64,000 nucleotides of DNA from Pseudomonas sp. Irchel 3E20 (GCF_900187645.1 NZ_FYEE01000006.1:124001-188000); one strand, 5' to 3'; counted from the first letter of the stretch, positions 9,895 through 18,075 are shown. Made by a program: numbers and translations. Notes: generated by a model not told the origin, from the letters alone.

Positions 9895-9922
9895 TCATGA
9901 AGGGCCGCACGGCCCTTCATGA
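9895..9922 (+). terminator. Hairpin terminator after rlmI
   Basis: TCATGAAGGGCC (9895-9906), loop GCAC, GGCCCTTCATGA (9911-9922): a perfect 12-bp stem 11 bases after the rlmI stop codon, followed by CTTTC rather than a strong T-tract. It separates the housekeeping gene from the accessory cassette. Confidence 0.65.
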
Positions 9923-10108
9923 CTTTCAACGCATTTCCCGCCAACTAAAAAATAAACTAACCAACTCCGCTCCACAGCCCACTCTCGCTCTTGTGCGCAC
10001 CCTATCGCGACCCACAATTCAAAGTAAAAATTAAACAAACTCAGCACTCTAGAAGTTCCACAAGACGGATCCTACGCCATTCATGGAACAACCCTACCCG
10101 CCAACTAC

Positions 10109-10137
10109 TTCATCTTTAAATAATTAACCGTTACTAT
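10109..10137 (+). promoter_or_regulatory. Possible promoter of the peptide cassette
   Basis: TTCATC (10109-10114) and TACTAT (10132-10137) are spaced by 17 bp, and transcription would begin just before the peptide leader. The -35 match is poor, so an activator or another sigma factor is possible. Confidence 0.3.
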
Positions 10138-10143
10138 TTGTTC

Positions 10144-10159
10144 GTCACTCGGAAGTGAC
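10144..10159. promoter_or_regulatory. Inverted repeat GTCACT-CGGA-AGTGAC upstream of the peptide gene
   Basis: A perfect 6-bp dyad with a 4-base centre, 50 bp before the peptide start. It could be an operator near the transcription start or a short 5' RNA hairpin. No regulator gene lies in the cassette. Confidence 0.4.
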
Positions 10160-10209
10160 AACATAAAAAACACAACACTCAAACAACATACATCAAAGGA
10201 GTTACACCC

Positions 10210-10281
10210 ATGAAAACCATCATTATGGAAGCAACCAAACTCGCCAACCTGTCTGCCATGGTTCCGGCGAAAGCCCGCTAA
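10210..10281 (+). CDS. 23-residue peptide, candidate precursor (or leader peptide) of the SagB/AurF cassette
   Basis: The frame ATG 10210 to TAA 10279-10281 encodes 23 residues, beginning MKTIIMEATK and ending VPAKAR. A strong AAAGGAG (10195-10201) sits 8 bases before the ATG, one of the best ribosome binding sites in the window, so translation is likely. The peptide is Lys/Arg, Met and Ala rich, has no Cys and no aromatic residue, one Ser and two Thr. A 13-bp hairpin follows, then the SagB-type gene 82 bp downstream. A short abundant peptide before a hairpin and modification enzymes is the layout of RiPP precursors; a regulatory leader peptide is the alternative. I do not recognise the sequence family. 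It is too short for ordinary gene callers and is likely unannotated. Confidence 0.6.
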   Translation: MKTIIMEATKLANLSAMVPAKAR

Positions 10282-10300
10282 ACCCTGCTGTTAACCGCTA

Positions 10301-10336
10301 GATGAGGCTGGGGAATGCCGGCGCCCCAGCCTCATC
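10301..10336 (+). terminator. Intercistronic 13-bp hairpin between peptide gene and SagB gene
   Basis: GATGAGGCTGGGG (10301-10313), a 10-base loop, CCCCAGCCTCATC (10324-10336): a perfect stem with no T-tract after it. It probably works as a partial terminator or as a 3'-end stabiliser that gives more peptide message than enzyme message. Confidence 0.6.
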
Positions 10337-10363
10337 GCCCACGCTTGCAGGGCCAACATCGCC

Positions 10364-11446
10364 ATGTATATAAATCCGAGTTTCTTTGTTCTTGCCCGAC
10401 CTCCCTGCCTGGTTATATGGGACTACAAGCGTCATACACAATTTGAACTAGACCCCGACTATTCCGCCCGCCTTATCCAACTTATAGCCACGCCTGAACA
10501 ACTTGATCCGTGCAACAGCATGGATGCGCAATTTCTCGCCGCCGGCCTCTTCACACCCATTCAACAAGTTCCCACACCCTGGGGCTGGGATGAACTTTCC
10601 AAGATATTCCATATCGGCACAAAGAATATTCCCTGCGAATATATGCCACAGGATATCAATGAGTGGTCGCAGCATTATCTGGCGCATTGCAAAGAAGTCA
10701 TGGCCGCTGCGCCGCCCCCGCCGCGCTGCACCTTTGACGGGCCCGAGCTGATCCCCCTGCCCGACCCTGCGCTGTCGGTGGCCCGGGCCGCCGGGCTGGC
10801 CACCACCCTGATTCAGCGCAAAACCTGCCGCTCCTTCACCCCGCGCGCGGTCAGCCTGGTGGACGTGGGCACCCTGCTGTACCTGACGCTCGGCTATTTG
10901 CACGAACGCGCCGACGACGATGACCCGGCCATTGCCGAGGGCTTCGCGGCACGGCGCAGCAGCCCCTCCGGTGGCGGCTTGAACGCCTGCGACGGCTACC
11001 TGTATGTGCGCAATGTCAGCGGCCTCGCCCCGGGGGTGTACTTCTACCACCCCGACCGCCATGCCCTGCAACTGGTCGCGCCGTTGCTTGACGCACCGCT
11101 GGGCCAGTTGCTGGCCGGCCAGCATTTCATCAACCCGCTGCCGGTGGGCCTGTTCATTACCTGCCGCTTCGACAAGCTGTGGTGGAAGTACGAACACTCG
11201 CGCGCCTATCGCATGGCCTACGTCGAGGCCGGGCACCTGTCCCAGACCTTCCAGTTGCTCGCCACCGCCCTGGGCCTGAACACCTGGCTCACCGGCGCCC
11301 TGAGCGACGCCCAGGTCGAAGCCCAGCTTGGCCTGCAAGAAACCTCGGCCGAACAGGCGCTGTTTTTCGTCGGCTGCGGCCACGGTGACGGCCAGGCCCA
11401 ATGCCAGGAACTGCGTGCGTTGATCGCCGCCCAGGACGCCCCATGA
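10364..11446 (+). CDS. SagB/ThcOx-type FMN-dependent dehydrogenase
   Basis: 360 residues. The nitroreductase-fold SagB domain covers about 150-345, with KTCRSFTP (153-160), RRSSPSGGGLNACDGYLYV (197-215), YRMAYVEAGHLSQTFQLLA (282-300) and FFVGCG (334-339). K275-Y276 stands where azoline dehydrogenases of the BcerB type have their Lys-Tyr pair (inference). SagB enzymes oxidise azolines to azoles in RiPPs, and relatives act on other peptide or NRPS products. Residues 1-110 are a separate N-terminal domain that could be a peptide-recognition winged helix; the DNA for these residues is less GC-rich than the rest of the gene. No YcaO cyclodehydratase is nearby, so the substrate is unclear. The stop overlaps the next start as ATGA, which indicates translational coupling. 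Confidence 0.85.
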   Translation: MYINPSFFVLARPPCLVIWDYKRHTQFELDPDYSARLIQLIATPEQLDPCNSMDAQFLAAGLFTPIQQVPTPWGWDELSKIFHIGTKNIPCEYMPQDINEWSQHYLAHCKEVMAAAPPPPRCTFDGPELIPLPDPALSVARAAGLATTLIQRKTCRSFTPRAVSLVDVGTLLYLTLGYLHERADDDDPAIAEGFAARRSSPSGGGLNACDGYLYVRNVSGLAPGVYFYHPDRHALQLVAPLLDAPLGQLLAGQHFINPLPVGLFITCRFDKLWWKYEHSRAYRMAYVEAGHLSQTFQLLATALGLNTWLTGALSDAQVEAQLGLQETSAEQALFFVGCGHGDGQAQCQELRALIAAQDAP

Positions 11447-12396
11447 CCGCCTCCAGCGCCGCCCAACACCGTTTCACCCTGGCCGACTGGGACCGCAAGG
11501 CCTCGGTGCGCAGCAAACCCGACTGCTTCGAGCTACCCGCCGACCTCGACCGGCAACTGCTCACCCAGGACTGGTTTCCGCCCGCGTTCCTGCCGTACCT
11601 GGCGCACCCGCTGATCCAGGGCCTGGGCCGCGCCACCCAGCAGCGTTTGGCGGCCAATCACCTGGTGTATTTCCTCGACTACACCACCCTGCTGGAACAC
11701 AAAATCGTCAACCGCGCCGTCGAAACCCTGGTCCACGGCGACCTGGCCATGGCCGTGCCCCGGCCGATGCGCACCGCGGCCCTGCAGCTGTACACCGACG
11801 AGGGCTACCACGCGCTGTTTTCCGACACCCTGGCCGCGCAGATCGCCCACTGGTACGGCATCGACAACCGCCACCGCGTGCCCCAGCGCATCCGCCACCT
11901 GCTGGCGCTGGTGCAGCGCACCGCGCCGCAACAGGTGCCGCTGGCCTGGTTTTTCATCGGTTTCGTCTCCGAAACCATCATCGCCAAGGAGCTGCTGGCC
12001 ATCACCCGCGACAGCCTGATCCCGTGCGTCTACCACATGCTGCGCGAACACCTGGAAGACGAGGCGCGGCACAGCCGCTACTTCTGCGAGGTGTTCGGCT
12101 ACACCTGGGAGGCGCTGGCGGCGGCGCGGCAACCGGCGGCGGCGGACCTGCTGCTGGCGATCATTCAGGTGTTCGCGCAGATCGATGGCCAGTGGCTGCA
12201 CGAAAGCTTCGCCAGCGCCGGCATCGACCCGGCCACCCGCACGCAGGTGATCGAGCCGCTGCTCCAGCCCCAGGCCTGGGCACAGCGGGCGCGGGCCAAT
12301 GCCACCACCACCCTGGCGACGATGAAGAAGTACGGTTTCTTCGAGCCTGCCTACAACCGCCAGTTGTTCGTCGACGCAGGGCTGATCGATGGCTAG
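11443..12396 (+). CDS. AurF-type diiron oxygenase (p-aminobenzoate N-oxygenase family)
   Basis: 317 residues from ATG 11443, which overlaps the SagB stop (ATGA); an in-frame start 42 bases upstream would lie inside the SagB gene. All seven carboxylate/histidine ligands of AurF-like diiron enzymes can be placed with the right spacing: E85, E120 and H123 (DEGYH), E177 (SETII), H203, E207 and H210 (EHLEDEARH). AurF-family enzymes oxidise amines to hydroxylamine, nitroso or nitro groups, and some act on other substrates. Here it probably oxygenates the same small molecule or peptide that the SagB-type enzyme handles. The gene overlaps the downstream MFS gene by 8 bases. Confidence 0.85.
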   Translation: MTASSAAQHRFTLADWDRKASVRSKPDCFELPADLDRQLLTQDWFPPAFLPYLAHPLIQGLGRATQQRLAANHLVYFLDYTTLLEHKIVNRAVETLVHGDLAMAVPRPMRTAALQLYTDEGYHALFSDTLAAQIAHWYGIDNRHRVPQRIRHLLALVQRTAPQQVPLAWFFIGFVSETIIAKELLAITRDSLIPCVYHMLREHLEDEARHSRYFCEVFGYTWEALAAARQPAAADLLLAIIQVFAQIDGQWLHESFASAGIDPATRTQVIEPLLQPQAWAQRARANATTTLATMKKYGFFEPAYNRQLFVDAGLIDG

Positions 12397-13585
12397 GGCG
12401 AGCAAGGGTGCAGCGGTGGCGCTGTTGCTGGCCATGGTGTTGCTCGGGGTTTTCCCCATCGACGTGCTGCTGCCGTCCTTCCCGGCGCTGTCCGCCCATT
12501 TCGCCACCCCCGCGGCGGATGTCGCGTTTTCCATCAGCCTGTTCGCCATCGGCATCGCCCTGTCCCAACTGCTGCTCGGGCCGTTGTCCGACGTGATCGG
12601 GCGCAAGGGCTTGTTGCTGGCGGGCATGGCCGTGGCGATGCTGGGCGCGGCGGGGTGCGCGCTGGCCAGCGACTACCGCTGGTTTCTTGCCTTTCGCCTG
12701 CTCCAAGCCCTGGGCTGCGGCTGCTTCGTACTGTCCCAGGCGCTGGTCCAAGACTTGTTCCAGGGCCGCGAACGGGAGCGTTTGCGCATCCTGATGACCA
12801 CCGCCACCGGGGTGTTCATCTCGCTGTCTCCCCTGGCCGGCACGCTGCTGCAGGGCGCGGTGGGCTGGCGCGGCAGCTTTTATCTGTTTATCGGCCTCGC
12901 GGCGCTGGTGTGGCTCAAGGCCTGGGTGTTCCTGCCCGCCGCGCCGCGCCGCGCCGAGGGGCCACGGCAGAACATCCTCCAGGCCTACCGCCGCCTGGGC
13001 GGGCGCTTCGACTTCTTCGCGTACTGGCTGATAAGCGCCATCGCGTTTGCCTGCCACTTTTCCTTCATCGTCATCTCGCCGCTGATTTTCATGGAGCAGT
13101 TGGGCCTGTCGGCTTACCAATTTGCCCTGACCCTGCTGCTGTACGGCGCCGCTTACCTGGTCGGCGGCGTGGTCGCCGGGGCGCTGAGTGCGCGGGTCAG
13201 CGCCCACGGGCAGATTGTCGGCGGGCTGAGCCTGATCCTGCTTGCGGGGCTGCTGATGCTGGCCCTCACCGGGTGGTGGGGCGTAAGCACCCTGACCATC
13301 CTGCTGCCGATGCTGGTGTGCACCGCCGGCACCACCCTCACCCGGCCCGCCGCCACGTCCCGGGCCATGGACGTGTTCCCCGAGCAGGCCGGCGCCTCGG
13401 CCTCGGCGGGCAGTGTGCTGATTTTCATTATCGGCGGGCTGCTCAGCGCCCTGATTAACCTGGCCAGCGGCAGCCACCTGGCCTGGACACTGGCCGCGTG
13501 CCTGATGCTGTCGGGCGCCCTGGGCCTGGCGCTCAATGCGCAGCTGCGGCGGGGCCTGGCCCGCACCGGCCAAGCGGGCGCCTGA
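12389..13585 (+). CDS. Bcr/CflA-type MFS exporter
   Basis: 398 residues, 12 predicted hydrophobic segments. The first segment reads GVFPIDVLLPSFPALSAHF with the Bcr/CflA-type D in TM1, and GPLSDVIGRKG is the MFS motif A after TM2. It is a proton-driven drug/H+ antiporter at the inner membrane. Starting within the diiron oxygenase gene (8-base overlap), it is the last gene of the cassette and probably exports the product or gives self-protection. Bcr/CflA proteins also export cysteine or drugs, so the substrate stays open. Confidence 0.88.
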   Translation: MARASKGAAVALLLAMVLLGVFPIDVLLPSFPALSAHFATPAADVAFSISLFAIGIALSQLLLGPLSDVIGRKGLLLAGMAVAMLGAAGCALASDYRWFLAFRLLQALGCGCFVLSQALVQDLFQGRERERLRILMTTATGVFISLSPLAGTLLQGAVGWRGSFYLFIGLAALVWLKAWVFLPAAPRRAEGPRQNILQAYRRLGGRFDFFAYWLISAIAFACHFSFIVISPLIFMEQLGLSAYQFALTLLLYGAAYLVGGVVAGALSARVSAHGQIVGGLSLILLAGLLMLALTGWWGVSTLTILLPMLVCTAGTTLTRPAATSRAMDVFPEQAGASASAGSVLIFIIGGLLSALINLASGSHLAWTLAACLMLSGALGLALNAQLRRGLARTGQAGA

Positions 13586-13805
13586 CACTCGGCGCGGCGC
13601 GCCATTCCTTCCTGGCGCCAGCGGTGTAGAATCGGCGCATTCATCGCCAGTCATCCCCGGCGGGTTTATGAGCTCAAGGCCCAGGCACACGGCGATCCCG
13701 TAACGCTGGCGGCAGCATCCGGGCACACGGCCATTTCTGTGTGTTCCAGACGTCAATAGAAGCTCACTTCCCTTTTGATACCTGATTAACCGCCCGGAGT
13801 GTTCC

Positions 13806-15647
13806 ATGCCTGCTTACCGCTCGAAAACATCCACCCACGGCCGCAACATGGCCGGCGCCCGCGCACTGTGGCGCGCCACGGGGATGAAAGATGACGACTT
13901 CAAGAAGCCGATCATCGCCGTCGCCAACTCCTTCACCCAGTTCGTTCCCGGCCACGTCCACCTCAAGGACATGGGCCAACTGGTCGCCCGCGAAATCGAA
14001 CGCGCCGGCGGCGTGGCCAAGGAATTCAACACCATCGCCGTCGATGACGGCATCGCCATGGGCCACGACGGCATGCTCTATTCGCTGCCCAGCCGCGAGA
14101 TCATCGCCGACTCCGTCGAATACATGGTCAACGCCCACTGCGCCGACGCCATCGTGTGCATCTCCAACTGCGACAAGATCACCCCTGGCATGCTGATGGC
14201 CGCCCTGCGCCTGAACATCCCGGTGATCTTCGTCTCCGGCGGCCCAATGGAAGCGGGCAAGACCAAACTGGCCAGCCATGGCCTGGACCTGGTCGATGCC
14301 ATGGTGATCGCCGCCGACGACACGGCCTCTGACGAGAAGGTCGCCGAGTACGAGCGCAGCGCCTGCCCGACCTGCGGTTCGTGCTCCGGCATGTTCACCG
14401 CCAACTCCATGAACTGCCTCACCGAAGCCCTGGGCCTGGCCCTGCCGGGCAACGGCTCGACCCTGGCCACCCACAGCGACCGCGAACAGCTGTTCCTGCA
14501 GGCCGGGCGCACCATCGTCGACCTGTGCCGCCAGTACTACATCGAAGAAGACGAGTCGGTGCTGCCGCGCAACATCGCCAACTTCAAGGCGTTCGAGAAC
14601 GCCATGACCCTCGACATCGCCATGGGCGGTTCGACCAACACCATCCTGCACCTGCTGGCCGCCGCCCAGGAGGCCGAGATCGACTTCAACCTCAAGGACA
14701 TCGACCGCCTCTCGCGCCACGTGCCGCAGCTGTGCAAGGTCGCGCCGAACATCCAGAAGTACCACATGGAAGACGTGCACCGCGCCGGCGGCATCTTCTC
14801 CATCCTCGGCTCCCTGGCCCGTGGCGGCCTGCTGCACACCGACCTGCCGACCGTGCACAGCAAGACCATGGCCGACGCCATCGCCAAATGGGACATCACC
14901 CAGACCAGCGATGAAGCCGTGCACCACTTCTTCAAGGCCGGCCCGGCGGGCATCCCGACCCAGACCGCGTTCAGCCAGTCCACCCGTTGGCCGAGCCTGG
15001 ACGACGACCGTGAAAACGGCTGCATCCGCAGCGTCGAGCACGCCTACTCCCAGGAAGGTGGCCTCGCCGTGCTCTACGGCAACATCGCCCTGGACGGCTG
15101 CGTGGTGAAAACCGCGGGCGTGGACGAGTCGATCCATGTGTTCGAGGGCAACGCGAAAATCTTTGAAAGCCAGGACAGCGCCGTGCGCGGCATCCTCGCC
15201 GACGAAGTGCAGGCCGGTGACATCGTCATCATCCGCTACGAAGGGCCCAAGGGCGGCCCGGGCATGCAAGAAATGCTCTACCCAACCTCGTACCTCAAGT
15301 CCAAGGGCCTGGGTAAAGCCTGTGCGCTGCTCACCGACGGGCGCTTCTCCGGCGGCACCTCGGGCCTGTCCATCGGCCACGCCTCGCCGGAAGCCGCCGC
15401 GGGCGGCGCCATCGGCCTGGTGCGGGACGGCGATAAAGTGCTGATCGACATCCCCAACCGCTCGATCAACCTGCTCGTCAGCGATCAAGAGCTGGCGGCG
15501 CGCCGCGTTGAACAGGACAACAAAGGCTGGAAACCGGTGGAAGTGCGCCCGCGCAAAGTCACCACCGCCCTCAAGGCCTACGCCCTGCTGGCCACCAGCG
15601 CCGACAAAGGCGCCGTGCGCAACAAGGCCATGCTCGACGGCCTCTGA
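13806..15647 (+). CDS. ilvD: Dihydroxy-acid dehydratase
   Basis: 613 residues, the expected size of the E. coli-type [4Fe-4S] enzyme. Cluster cysteines are in [10 protein letters not shown] and [24 protein letters not shown]. It dehydrates 2,3-dihydroxy-isovalerate and 2,3-dihydroxy-3-methylvalerate in valine and isoleucine synthesis. A CCGGAG-type ribosome binding site precedes ATG 13806. The 220-bp upstream gap contains no gene I can see, and a strong terminator follows the stop. Together with ilvA at 41.5-43 kb the window holds two steps of branched-chain synthesis. Confidence 0.97.
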   Translation: MPAYRSKTSTHGRNMAGARALWRATGMKDDDFKKPIIAVANSFTQFVPGHVHLKDMGQLVAREIERAGGVAKEFNTIAVDDGIAMGHDGMLYSLPSREIIADSVEYMVNAHCADAIVCISNCDKITPGMLMAALRLNIPVIFVSGGPMEAGKTKLASHGLDLVDAMVIAADDTASDEKVAEYERSACPTCGSCSGMFTANSMNCLTEALGLALPGNGSTLATHSDREQLFLQAGRTIVDLCRQYYIEEDESVLPRNIANFKAFENAMTLDIAMGGSTNTILHLLAAAQEAEIDFNLKDIDRLSRHVPQLCKVAPNIQKYHMEDVHRAGGIFSILGSLARGGLLHTDLPTVHSKTMADAIAKWDITQTSDEAVHHFFKAGPAGIPTQTAFSQSTRWPSLDDDRENGCIRSVEHAYSQEGGLAVLYGNIALDGCVVKTAGVDESIHVFEGNAKIFESQDSAVRGILADEVQAGDIVIIRYEGPKGGPGMQEMLYPTSYLKSKGLGKACALLTDGRFSGGTSGLSIGHASPEAAAGGAIGLVRDGDKVLIDIPNRSINLLVSDQELAARRVEQDNKGWKPVEVRPRKVTTALKAYALLATSADKGAVRNKAMLDGL

Positions 15648-15658
15648 TCCACGCCCAT

Positions 15659-15689
15659 AAAAATGCCCCGCCCAGTGCGGGGCATTTTT
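15659..15689 (+). terminator. Rho-independent terminator after ilvD
   Basis: AAAAATGCCCCG (15659-15670), a 7-base loop, CGGGGCATTTTT (15678-15689). It has A-tract and T-tract arms, so it works in both directions and also ends the converging acetylation operon. Confidence 0.9.
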
Positions 15690-15724
15690 ATGCCTGCGAC
15701 TAACCGTACGCGCGCCAATCAACC

Positions 15725-16933
15725 TCAGGGCAGGCGTTCGCCCAGTTGCCCGCGCAGGAAGCGGTACAGCCCTTCGGCGCTTTGCCGGTAACCGTCGGCG
15801 GTGAGGTGCACCAGGTCGCCACGGGCCATTTCCCGGGCCTGCCAGTTGCGGATCGAGCAATCGCCGCCCATGAACGCCTGCCAGTCCCAGTACAACGCGC
15901 CGCTTTGCCGGGCGACGGTTTTCTGGATCTGGATGACTTGGCGCAGGCTGTGGGGCTGGGCGGCGGCGCAGGCCTGGGCGCGGCGGTGCTTGATCGAATC
16001 CGGGGCGCCCACCAACAAGATCACGGCTTTGGGCAAGGTTCGCCGCAGTTCGGCGATTTTGCCCTGCAATTGGCGCTCGTACAGCCCAAAGTCCAGCTCA
16101 TCGTCGAAGGCTTCGTTGGTGCCGTAGGCCAATACCACCAGGTCTGGGCGCAGGGCCTTGAGGGTGTCGAGCCAACCGGCCTGCCACTTGTCCAGCACGT
16201 CCAGGCGCGCGCCGTTGATACCCAGGGCCGAATAGGTCACGCCGGCGTTTTTCTGCCCCTGAATATTCCAGCCGCCCAACGCCAGGCCCTGGGGCTGGGC
16301 GATGCTCAGTTCCACCGGCAAGGCGATGTTGTTGAACACCGGGCTGAACCGCCACTGCCCGCCCGTGGCCGCCAGCATGCGGCTGGCCTGGGTCGCGCCG
16401 TCGCGGGCCTTGAGGCTGTTATTGGCCTGCGCCTGGTACAGCGCCGACACCCGATAACGCTGCCCGCTAGGCTGGCGCTCGGCAATCCGCACCTGCGCGC
16501 CCGCCACCTGAGGCAACGCCAGGTAGCCGCCCAGCGGGAACTGCGCGCTTTGCTGGTTGCGCGCCGACACCAGCGCCCATTGGCGCTTGGCCGTGGTCAG
16601 GATGACCCGCTCGTAGCGGGTGCCGGGCACGGGGGTGGCGGCAACGAAGCCGATACCGCCATCGCCGTACTGGGCCTGGAGCAAACGGCGCATCTCGCCG
16701 CTGAACAGGTCGGCGGCGGTGTGCGAGTCGCCCAGTTGCACGACGCTGATGGGGCTGCGGTTGGCGCTCTTGAAGCGTGCCGTCAGCGCCGCCAGGTTCG
16801 GCACGGCGGCGTTATAGGTGACGGCTTTTTTGACGACGGGCGCCGGGGTGGCCTGCACCGCGTCCACGGGGGCGCAACTGCTCAGCAAGGCAAAGCTCAT
16901 CAGTAGCGCGATCACGCCCGGCAGGTGCCGCAT
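15725..16933 (-). CDS. SGNH/GDSL-hydrolase lipoprotein of an O-acetylation operon
   Basis: 402 residues. A lipoprotein signal ends at LLSSC with C20. SGNH elements are VVQLGDSH with S70, a GTNE block in the middle (VVLAYGTNEAF) and D373-xx-H376 in DLVHLTADGY, so a full Ser-His-Asp esterase or transferase site is present in the periplasm. It is the last of three co-oriented genes (MBOAT, DUF459-type SGNH, this one), with only 2 bases between it and the preceding gene. By analogy with PatA-PatB-Ape and AlgI-AlgJ-AlgX sets it transfers or removes O-acetyl groups on a cell-envelope glycan. The polymer is not revealed by the sequence. Confidence 0.8.
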   Translation of the reverse strand: MRHLPGVIALLMSFALLSSCAPVDAVQATPAPVVKKAVTYNAAVPNLAALTARFKSANRSPISVVQLGDSHTAADLFSGEMRRLLQAQYGDGGIGFVAATPVPGTRYERVILTTAKRQWALVSARNQQSAQFPLGGYLALPQVAGAQVRIAERQPSGQRYRVSALYQAQANNSLKARDGATQASRMLAATGGQWRFSPVFNNIALPVELSIAQPQGLALGGWNIQGQKNAGVTYSALGINGARLDVLDKWQAGWLDTLKALRPDLVVLAYGTNEAFDDELDFGLYERQLQGKIAELRRTLPKAVILLVGAPDSIKHRRAQACAAAQPHSLRQVIQIQKTVARQSGALYWDWQAFMGGDCSIRNWQAREMARGDLVHLTADGYRQSAEGLYRFLRGQLGERLP

Positions 16934-16935
16934 GT

Positions 16936-18075
16936 CTAGTGTTCCGTCAATTGTTCACTGGGGAAGTTGATCCGCGACAGCACCTGCGCAGAGATCAGTT
17001 TTTGGCCAGTGATGGTGAAGTGAATGCCATCGTCGACACGGGTCTTGAGTTGCTTGCCGCCCTTGTCCGTCAGGTAGTAGGAAAACTGCGCACTGGTATA
17101 ACCCAGCACTTCGTTGGCCGAGACGTAATGCTGGCCGTAGTGTTCGACGCGGTTCTTATACAGGTCGCTGAGGTACGCCATGGCATCCGACAGCTTGGTT
17201 TTTTGCATGTTCGGCGGGCCGACCCAAATCACTTGCACATTCTGCGCCTGGGCCACGTCGAGGATGGCATCGATGCGCTGGCGGTAAAGGTTTTCCCAAT
17301 CCGGCGTTTTGAAGCGCAGGAACGGCTTGCCCTTGCCCTGGGGCATGTCCCACGGGTCGTTGGGGCCGAGGAAAACCACCATCAGGCGAATGCGCGGGTT
17401 GGCTTGCAGGGTGCTTTGCACCGTTTTCGGCCAGTTGAAAAAACTCGGGTACGCCAGCCCCGTACTCTGGCGGCTGAGGTTGACGCTCTTGAGGTTGTAG
17501 CGTTTGCGCAGGGTGTTGGCCATGTGCGGCGCCACGCCTTGCATCAGCGAGTCGCCGACAAAAAACACCTCGTCTCCGCTGTTGAGAGACGCCATCAGCG
17601 GCGTGCTGGTGACCCGAGGCATGGCCGCTGCGGCAACCGTGGGCGGCGCAGCCACCGGCACTCGCCGCGGGGCAGGTGCAACCGGGGCGGGTTTCACCAC
17701 GGCGGGGGTGGCCCCCAGGGTTTTGGCCACGGGCGGTGCAACCACGGGCGCTACCGCGATCGCGGGGGCCACATCGTTTTGCGGCGCCGCTTCTGCCTCG
17801 GCCACTGCCTGGAATTGGCCGTGGCCGCTCAAGCTCTCGACAAACGCCACCCGCGCCGCGCCCAGCGCCTCGCTCAGATAAGCCCCGGTGCGCCATGCCG
17901 TGCTTTGGCCCAAGCCGGGAAGTTCGCAGCCGTCGTGGTACTTCTGCTGGCAATACTGGCGCACCGAATCCTGGTTCAACCACAACAACAGCGCACTGCT
18001 CAGCAGCATGGCGTACAGCACCCGTGCGGCACCGGCCTGGTGGCGCAACAATGGCGACGGTTCAGAAACTGGCAT
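16936..18075 (-). CDS. DUF459/SGNH periplasmic protein of an O-acetylation operon
   Basis: 379 residues from ATG 18075, which overlaps the end of the MBOAT gene by 14 bases; a start 33 bases further upstream has no advantage. One membrane-anchor segment lies at about residues 18-37 (VLYAMLLSSALLLWL), followed by a low-complexity Ala/Pro/Val linker. The C-terminal SGNH domain has VFFVGDSLMQG, VFLGPNDPWDM and the DDGIHFT block with the Asp-x-x-His pair. It is probably the periplasmic acetyltransferase that takes acetyl groups brought across by the MBOAT protein. Confidence 0.8.
   Translation of the reverse strand: MPVSEPSPLLRHQAGAARVLYAMLLSSALLLWLNQDSVRQYCQQKYHDGCELPGLGQSTAWRTGAYLSEALGAARVAFVESLSGHGQFQAVAEAEAAPQNDVAPAIAVAPVVAPPVAKTLGATPAVVKPAPVAPAPRRVPVAAPPTVAAAAMPRVTSTPLMASLNSGDEVFFVGDSLMQGVAPHMANTLRKRYNLKSVNLSRQSTGLAYPSFFNWPKTVQSTLQANPRIRLMVVFLGPNDPWDMPQGKGKPFLRFKTPDWENLYRQRIDAILDVAQAQNVQVIWVGPPNMQKTKLSDAMAYLSDLYKNRVEHYGQHYVSANEVLGYTSAQFSYYLTDKGGKQLKTRVDDGIHFTITGQKLISAQVLSRINFPSEQLTEH

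Larger units (their letters stand above)
9923..10209. other. AT-rich non-coding leader of the peptide/SagB/AurF cassette
   Basis: About 290 bases clearly richer in A+T than anything else in the window, with runs such as AAAAAATAAAC, TTTAAATAATTAACC and ACATAAAAAACACAACAC. No open frame longer than 14 codons with a ribosome binding site is visible. It holds a possible promoter (10109-10137), an inverted repeat (10144-10159) and the ribosome binding site of the small peptide gene. The composition break with the flanks suggests acquired DNA. Confidence 0.7.

Noticed and set aside
10083..10127. 14-codon frame starting at ATG 10083 upstream of the peptide gene
   Set aside because: No ribosome binding site at a usable distance and very short; much weaker than the 23-codon frame at 10210.
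10210..10281. PqqA-type precursor
   Set aside because: The length is similar to PqqA, but the Glu and Tyr of the PqqA core are not both present and no pqqB-F genes are near.
10364..13585. Azole-forming (YcaO-type) RiPP cluster
   Set aside because: No YcaO cyclodehydratase or E1-like partner is in the flanks, and the peptide has no Cys and only one Ser.
12161..13807. 548-codon minus-strand frame opposite the MFS exporter
   Set aside because: Antisense of the MFS gene, Gln/Arg/Gly-rich without motifs.
13764..15860. 698-codon minus-strand frame covering ilvD
   Set aside because: Shadow of ilvD on the opposite strand; the sense frame has all the Fe-S and dehydratase motifs.
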